9,741 nt of DNA. It comes from CAYRPN01 sp964426135 (GTDB lineage Bacteria; Planctomycetota; Phycisphaerae; Phycisphaerales; Phycisphaeraceae). Below are positions 5,855 through 9,741 of the stretch, in pieces (within the stretch, counting starts at the first letter, position 1; every line of letters begins with the position of its first letter). The notes beneath the pieces were generated by a model, which saw only the letters and a list, made by a program, of their open reading frames with translations, was not told the DNA's origin and did no database searches. A program made the translations under genes and the position numbers. The DNA lies in the NCBI GenBank assembly GCA_964426135.1, contig CAYRPN010000175.1:1-9741 (forward strand), read 5' to 3'.

Positions 5855-5895
5855 ACCGCACATCCAACCCGCGCGGCCCCCTGACCGATGAACCT

Positions 5896-6201
5896 ATGGT
5901 GACTTCGCCTGACACAAGATGGTGCATCCCCGCCGAGGCCGACCTGCACTGGAAAGTGTGGGGCGAAGAGGCGGTCGTTTTCCATCCCGCGTCGGGCGAT
6001 ACCCACATCCTCCACCTGATCGCGGCCGAAACACTGTTTGTCCTGACCGAACGGGGCTGCGCGACCGTCGACGAACTGGCGCATCACCTGGCTGCCGCGC
6101 TGGAGGTGGAATCCGACGACACCGTCCGTCGTCACGTCGAACAATGCCTGGCCCAGTTCCACGAACTGGGCCTGATCGAGCCTGTCCATGCTGCTGCGTG
6201 A
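5896..6201 (+). CDS. PqqD-like protein of the HPr-rel-A system
   Basis: The 101-residue product has the PqqD/RRE fold pattern: a beta-rich N-terminal part (HWKVWGEEAVVFHPASGDTH within 18-37 shows the exposed-strand and turn signature), a helix LIAAETLFVL (41-50), the TVDELAHHL helix (57-65) and a C-terminal helix ending LGLIEPV (91-97). PqqD-like domains bind leader peptides of ribosomally made precursors and present them to modifying enzymes. The sequence best fits the version that travels with HprK-related kinase A. The gene overlaps the kinase gene by 14 bases, so the two are translationally coupled. No clear Shine-Dalgarno precedes the ATG at 5896; an ATG at 5888 opens only a five-codon dead end. 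Its likely partner is the small Tat-signal protein upstream, which is inference from position. Confidence 0.82.
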   Translation: MVTSPDTRWCIPAEADLHWKVWGEEAVVFHPASGDTHILHLIAAETLFVLTERGCATVDELAHHLAAALEVESDDTVRRHVEQCLAQFHELGLIEPVHAAA

Positions 6202-7156
6202 ATTATCCAGGACCGAAGTCGCGGCCCGACTCAAAGGCGACGGCGTGCGCGTGCGCATGGGGCCGTTCGTGCTGCGGCTGCGCACCCCCCTGCCCGAACT
6301 GATCGAGCCGATCCACCTGCTCTATCACCACTACCGGGTCGAGCCGCCTGACGCCTTCGCCGACTTCGACATCAGCGTGGCGCCGCACTCGCTGCGGCAG
6401 CGCCTGTTCAAGAAATACGTCGAGTTCCGACTCGAGAACAAGAAGCAGTTCAACGCCTTCGAGCGCCGCATCGCCCTGCCGATGCTCGAGTGGATCGTCA
6501 ACTGGTGCGTCTTCACGCGACCGCACCAGCACCTCATCCTGCACTCGGCGGTGGTCGAGCGCAACGGCCACGCGGTCATCCTGCCCGGCCAGCCCGGCGC
6601 GGGAAAAAGCACGCTCTGTGCCGCGCTCAACCTGCGCGGCTGGCGGCTGCTCTCCGATGAGGTCGCCATGATGCGGGCGCCCGACATCCAGCTCATTCCC
6701 GTCCCCCGCCCCATCGGCCTGAAGGAAGGCTCCATCGACGTCATCAGGCAGTTCGAGCCATCTGCTGTGCTGGGGCCATCCACGCCCGGCACGCGCAAAG
6801 GCACCGTCGCCCACATCCAGGTCGACGCCATGTCGCTGCAAAGAGCCGGCGAAACCGCCAGGCCCCGCCTCATCGTGTTTCCCTCCTGGCGAAAGGACGC
6901 CGCCGTCGAACTGAAGCCGTTCAGCAAAGCACGTGCGCTCTACCGCATCGCCTCCGACGCGTTCAACTTCAGCATTCTCGGCTCCACCGGGTTCGAGACG
7001 CTCTCCAACCTCGTCGATGCCTGCGACTGCTACACCCTGACTTATGGCCAGCTCGACGACGCCATCGCGACGCTCAACGACCGCATCGCCATGGCGCCAT
7101 CGCAAGACCACAACATCGCCGCCACACCGACGAACAATATGAGACTGACGGGGTGA
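6188..7156 (+). CDS. HprK-related P-loop kinase (HprK-related kinase A type)
   Basis: The 322-residue protein resembles the C-terminal kinase domain of HPr kinase/phosphorylase. The Walker A loop is GQPGAGKST at 134-142, preceded by LHSAVVERNG (118-127), with His119 at the place of the conserved HprK histidine. LLSDEVA (154-160) supplies the acidic Walker B-like pair Asp157-Glu158, and PRPIGLKEGS (173-182) is a further family motif. The N-terminal 100 residues are not the usual HprK domain but are typical of this offshoot. True HprK phosphorylates Ser46 of HPr; this lineage occurs with PqqD-like and nucleotidyltransferase genes, and its target is unknown to me. HprK-like kinases in some lasso-peptide clusters phosphorylate a C-terminal serine of the precursor. 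The start overlaps the PqqD-like gene, which supports co-translation. A P-loop transport ATPase is unlikely since no ABC signature is present. Confidence 0.85.
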   Translation: MLLRELSRTEVAARLKGDGVRVRMGPFVLRLRTPLPELIEPIHLLYHHYRVEPPDAFADFDISVAPHSLRQRLFKKYVEFRLENKKQFNAFERRIALPMLEWIVNWCVFTRPHQHLILHSAVVERNGHAVILPGQPGAGKSTLCAALNLRGWRLLSDEVAMMRAPDIQLIPVPRPIGLKEGSIDVIRQFEPSAVLGPSTPGTRKGTVAHIQVDAMSLQRAGETARPRLIVFPSWRKDAAVELKPFSKARALYRIASDAFNFSILGSTGFETLSNLVDACDCYTLTYGQLDDAIATLNDRIAMAPSQDHNIAATPTNNMRLTG

Positions 7157-7158
7157 AG

Positions 7159-7404
7159 AGATTTCGGATTTGAGATTTCGGATTTCGGATTTGGGATCCG
7201 AGATTTGAAATCTGAGATTTGAGATTTGAGATTTGAGACTTGAGATTCCAAATCTGAGATTTCAAATCTGAAATTTCAAATCTGAAATTTCAAATCTGAG
7301 ATTTCAAATTCCTACTCCCCAGAATCCTGAATCCACAACCCACCATGCCAAACCCCCCATCCCAAATCCCAAATCCCAAATCCGAAATCCGAAATCCCCA
7401 ATTC
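7159..7404. repeat. AT-rich array of 7- and 14-bp repeats closed by a 24-bp inverted repeat
   Basis: The gap between kinase and nucleotidyltransferase genes is almost wholly repetitive. TGAGATT occurs five times in tandem at 7213-7247 (one mismatch). AATCTGARATTTCA occurs four times exactly in tandem at 7251-7306. Segments 7174-7197 and 7373-7396 are perfect reverse complements over 24 bases, so the ends can pair. Similar AAATCTGAAAT-type tracts are, from memory, common in planctomycete intergenic DNA. Frames through it give artefact peptides of the NLKSQIS kind. It leaves the downstream ATG without a Shine-Dalgarno sequence. Confidence 0.85.
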
Positions 7405-7406
7405 CC

Positions 7407-8672
7407 ATGAACCCCCACGACACCATCCTGCTCCGCTGCCTGCGTGATCCGCGCGAACTGGTCGCCCTCGACGGCCGCGGCATCGAAGCGCTGCTCGCTT
7501 CGGCGCGCTGCGCCAAGGTGCTCGCCAAGCTGGCGCAGCGGGCGCTCGATGCGGGCATCGATGACCAGCTCAACCCGCGCTTCCGCGACCACCTGATCGC
7601 CTCGCGCGTCCTGGCGCAGCACTATCGCCGCAGCATCCTCTGGGAGGCCGGCTGCATCCAGCGCGTGCTGGCGCCGTTGAACGTGCCGGTGGTGTTCCTG
7701 AAAGGCGCGGCCTACGTGCTGGCGGACCTGCCCGCCGGCCGCGGCCGATTCGTCAACGACATCGACGCGATGGTTCCCAAGGCCGCCCTGGAATCCGCCG
7801 AGCAGTTGCTCCTGGCCAACGGCTGGCGGGCGATGAAGCTCGACAACTACGACCAGCGCTACTACCGCCAGTGGATGCACGAATTGCCGCCGCTCGAACA
7901 CAAGCAGCGCAGGGTTGTCACCGATCTGCATCACACGATTCTTCCCGAGTCGGGACGGCTGAAGCCCGACGCCGGCAAGCTTTTCGCCGCCAGCCGAGGT
8001 GTTCGGGTGGAAGAGACCAAGGGACCGAGCGACCCAGCGACCCAGGGCGAATCCGAAACCAGAAGCGAGAAACTCGAAACTTCCTCACCCACTCACCCAC
8101 TCACCCACTCACCCACTCATTCTCTGCGCGTCCTCTCCCCGTGCGACATGATCCTGCACTCGGCGGCGCACCTGTTCCAGGACGGCGATCTGGCGGGCGG
8201 CCTGCGCGATCTGCTCGATCTCGATGATCTTCTCCGCGACTTCGGCGGCGCGGCCGATCGCCCCGGCCGCGAGCCGGACTTCTGGAAAATGCTCGTGCCC
8301 CGCGCCGTTGAAATGGATCTGCACCGCCCCCTGTTTTACGCCCTGCGATTCACCAGCCGGCTGCTCGACACGCCTGTCCCCGCCCAGGTGCTGCGCGAAG
8401 CTGCGCAGGCGGGCGGCCCGATCTGGCCCACCGCGCCGCTGATGGATTTCCTCGCCAACCGCGCGATGATGCCCGACTTCGGCGAATCCAAAAGACTCGG
8501 CGCCGCCAGCGCGCGATGGATGCTCTACGTCCGCTCGCACTGGCTCCGCATGCCGCCGCTGCTCTTGGCGCAGCATCTGGGCCGCAAGGCCCTGCGCCGC
8601 TGGAGCAAGGAAGAAACCTATCAGCCGCGCACGCATGAAGAGAAGAACGTCGACGCGAAACGCGTGGCGTAG
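7407..8672 (+). CDS. Nucleotidyltransferase family protein of the HPr-rel-A system
   Basis: The 421-residue protein matches the uncharacterised nucleotidyltransferase family found with HprK-related kinase A. Diagnostic parts are LRDP near 12-15, VPVVFLKGAAY (93-103) with the polymerase-beta-like glycine motif, and RFVNDIDAMV (114-123), whose Asp118 and Asp120 are the likely metal-binding pair. SPCDMILHSAAHLFQDGD (244-261) is the conserved C-terminal motif, followed by a helical region to about 400. Such enzymes transfer a nucleotide or phosphate group to a protein or small molecule; the substrate here is unknown. Residues about 202-239 are a low-complexity insertion (SPTHPLTHSPTHS in part) encoded by simple repeats that split the core, so the function may be altered. 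The start at 7407 fits family N-termini but has no ribosome-binding site, since repeats precede it. It probably belongs to the same operon as the kinase. Confidence 0.82.
   Translation: MNPHDTILLRCLRDPRELVALDGRGIEALLASARCAKVLAKLAQRALDAGIDDQLNPRFRDHLIASRVLAQHYRRSILWEAGCIQRVLAPLNVPVVFLKGAAYVLADLPAGRGRFVNDIDAMVPKAALESAEQLLLANGWRAMKLDNYDQRYYRQWMHELPPLEHKQRRVVTDLHHTILPESGRLKPDAGKLFAASRGVRVEETKGPSDPATQGESETRSEKLETSSPTHPLTHSPTHSLRVLSPCDMILHSAAHLFQDGDLAGGLRDLLDLDDLLRDFGGAADRPGREPDFWKMLVPRAVEMDLHRPLFYALRFTSRLLDTPVPAQVLREAAQAGGPIWPTAPLMDFLANRAMMPDFGESKRLGAASARWMLYVRSHWLRMPPLLLAQHLGRKALRRWSKEETYQPRTHEEKNVDAKRVA
8084..8119 (+). repeat. Octanucleotide tandem repeat inside the nucleotidyltransferase gene
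   Basis: CTCACCCA occurs four times in exact tandem (8084-8115) plus a half copy. The unit is not a multiple of three, so gain or loss of one copy would shift the frame. The preceding 8010-8083 is also of intergenic-repeat style (GGGACCGAGCGACCC and similar), and the whole block reads in frame as residues about 202-239. Confidence 0.8.
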
Positions 8673-8694
8673 GAGCAAACCGCAGTTTCACCGT

Positions 8695-8856
8695 AGGGTG
8701 CGTCAAGTCCGCGCGGACGCACCACGTTGCGTCTCCATTGATCGTGCTGCGTTTCCATTGATCGCGCTGCGTTTCCCTTGATCGTGGTGCGTCTCCATTG
8801 ATCGTGGTGCGTCTCCCTTGATCGTGCTGCGTCCGCGCCGAGCCTTGACGCACCCT
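8695..8856. repeat. Five-copy 20-bp tandem array capped by inverted hairpin arms
   Basis: Five units of TGCGTYTCCMTTGATCGYGS fill 8728-8827 without spacers. The flanks are inverted copies of each other: AGGGTGCGTCAAG (8695-8707) against CTTGACGCACCCT (8844-8856), and GCGCGGACGCA (8711-8721) against TGCGTCCGCGC (8828-8838). Each flank is also a hairpin by itself (GGTGCGTC 8697-8704 with GACGCACC 8716-8723). No coding potential is convincing on either strand. It occupies half of the gap between the nucleotidyltransferase and GNAT genes. Confidence 0.85.
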
Positions 8857-8908
8857 GCGCGAACGGGGAGCGCGGCAAGCCGCGTCGCTAAACGCGCCAA
8901 CCCATCCG

Positions 8909-9003
8909 CCTCACACTTCTTCTTTTCTTGCTCTACCTCCTCCAACTCCTCCCCTCCTTTACCTTCTCACCTTCTTTACCTCCTCTACCTTCTCCTCCTA
9001 TCA
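8909..9003. repeat. Polypyrimidine tract before the GNAT gene
   Basis: About 95 bases are almost all C and T on the plus strand, with loose repeats of TACCTTCTC and ACCTCCTC. On the minus strand this is a purine run. Such tracts can form triplex DNA. It leaves the GNAT ATG at 9011 with no Shine-Dalgarno sequence. I see no gene in it. Confidence 0.7.
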
Positions 9004-9010
9004 TCCCGGC

Positions 9011-9619
9011 ATGATTCGCCGCGCTTCCATTTACGACGTGCCGCAGATGGCACGCATCATCAATGACGCCGCCGAGTACGGGCAGATGCTGCACCGCTCG
9101 CATGCGTATCTCTATGAACACATCCGCGACTTCAAAGTGGCCAAGGTGAATGGTGAGGTCATCGGCGTGTGCGGGCTCAACATCGTGTGGGCGAATCTCG
9201 CCGAGGTCTACGCTCTGGCGGTGTCGAGCAAGCACCGCGGCAAGGGCATCGGCAGCAAGCTCGTGAAAGCCGTGATGGCCGAGGCGCGCAGGCTGGGTCT
9301 GTCGCGGCTGATGACGCTGACCTACGAGCAGCGCTTCTTCGAACGCCTGGGCTTCAGCGTCGTCGATCGCCAGACGCTGCCCTTGAAAGTCTGGAGCCAG
9401 TGCGTGTATTGCCTGAAGAACCAGGCGTGCGACGAAATCGCGATGATCAAGCGCATCGAAGGCGTGCCCGACGCCGTCGAGGTGCTCAGCAAGGAACAAC
9501 TGGAAGGCACGATCAGCGAGCCGAAGGACCACGTGTACGAAGTGCCGGTGACGATCAAGGGCGTGGCGTACTCCACGCACGAGGATCGCCCGTTGCTGGA
9601 CGCGGCCCCGGTGGATTGA
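9011..9619 (+). CDS. GNAT N-acetyltransferase of the short ArgA (N-acetylglutamate synthase-like) type
   Basis: The 202-residue protein is a GNAT acetyltransferase. The acetyl-CoA loop is HRGKGIGSKL (75-84), preceded by the AEVYALAVSSK strand. FFERLGF (109-115) is the motif B region, and LPLKVWSQCVYC followed by CDEIAM (123-145) is typical of short ArgA-like synthases that acetylate glutamate in the first step of arginine synthesis. The cysteines at 131, 134 and 140 are conserved in that group as I recall. A C-terminal tail of about 55 residues extends past the usual domain end. The start gives the GNAT opening MIRRASIYDVPQM. No arginine genes are visible nearby, so acetylation of another amine is possible. 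The base style is like that of the neighbours, and it is probably not part of the HPr-rel-A unit since a repeat array intervenes. Confidence 0.85.
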   Translation: MIRRASIYDVPQMARIINDAAEYGQMLHRSHAYLYEHIRDFKVAKVNGEVIGVCGLNIVWANLAEVYALAVSSKHRGKGIGSKLVKAVMAEARRLGLSRLMTLTYEQRFFERLGFSVVDRQTLPLKVWSQCVYCLKNQACDEIAMIKRIEGVPDAVEVLSKEQLEGTISEPKDHVYEVPVTIKGVAYSTHEDRPLLDAAPVD

Positions 9620-9741
9620 TCTTGGCGTGGAAGGTTCGCCGTTTAGGAATGGATTCAAAATAACTTCCCGAAATGTCGGTCCCCATTTAGCCCAACCTCC
9701 GCAGTTCGCGCCCCAAAATATTTTTTCGCGCCCGGGAATCG

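Noticed and set aside
6203..7111. A 302-codon open frame on the minus strand opposite the HprK-like kinase
   Set aside because: The plus strand carries Walker A and other kinase motifs. The minus frame is low in recognisable features and typical of antisense frames in GC-rich DNA.
7042..7265. Small minus-strand proteins of the type NLKSQISNLKSQ
   Set aside because: They are translations of the AT-rich simple-repeat array and share no features with real proteins.
8728..8827. A CRISPR array
   Set aside because: The 20-bp units are directly adjacent with no spacers and vary among themselves, and no cas gene is present.
9620..9741. A gene or RNA in the last 122 bases
   Set aside because: Only short AT-rich patches and a 4-bp hairpin are seen; there is no open frame with family support and no tRNA-like fold that I can recognise.

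Overview
The window is GC-rich DNA that most resembles a Planctomycetota genome, perhaps class Phycisphaerae. The support is a PEP-CTERM protein of the DNRLRE repeat type, a lone planctomycete-style prepilin, a FHA-GAF-histidine kinase, and gaps full of simple repeats and palindromes. The assignment rests on gene content and style; no rRNA is present.

Left part (1-2220, minus strand): a histidine kinase with FHA and GAF sensor domains is followed by rpsO (ribosomal protein S15). rpsO has its own recognisable promoter and a structured leader. A divergent gap (2221-2598) with two inverted repeats separates the kinase from the plus-strand genes.

Middle (2599-4839, plus strand): a secreted PEP-CTERM protein made of two DNRLRE-like modules ends in a good hairpin terminator. 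It is followed by a short type IV pilin-like/pseudopilin protein. Both are predicted cell-surface or exported products.

Right part (4840-9741, plus strand): the most interesting region. A small Tat-signal protein (5129-5491) has a strong sigma70-type promoter whose spacer is filled by a perfect 15-bp palindrome, and a near copy of that palindrome lies 94 bp upstream. A strong terminator follows the small gene. Then come a PqqD-like protein, an HprK-like P-loop kinase overlapping it by 14 bases, and a nucleotidyltransferase-like protein. These three match the set known as the HPr-rel-A system, whose biochemical role is, to my knowledge, not established. By analogy with RiPP and lasso-peptide clusters (PqqD-like recognition domain, HprK-like kinase, nucleotidyltransferase), the small Tat protein is the obvious candidate substrate. 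A GNAT acetyltransferase of the short ArgA type closes the window.

Repeats fill nearly every gap of this right part: a 103-bp palindromic MITE/REP-like element, a 37-bp direct repeat, an AT-rich array of 7- and 14-bp repeats closed by a 24-bp inverted repeat, an octanucleotide tract inside the nucleotidyltransferase gene, a five-copy 20-bp tandem array capped by hairpins, and a polypyrimidine tract just before the GNAT gene.
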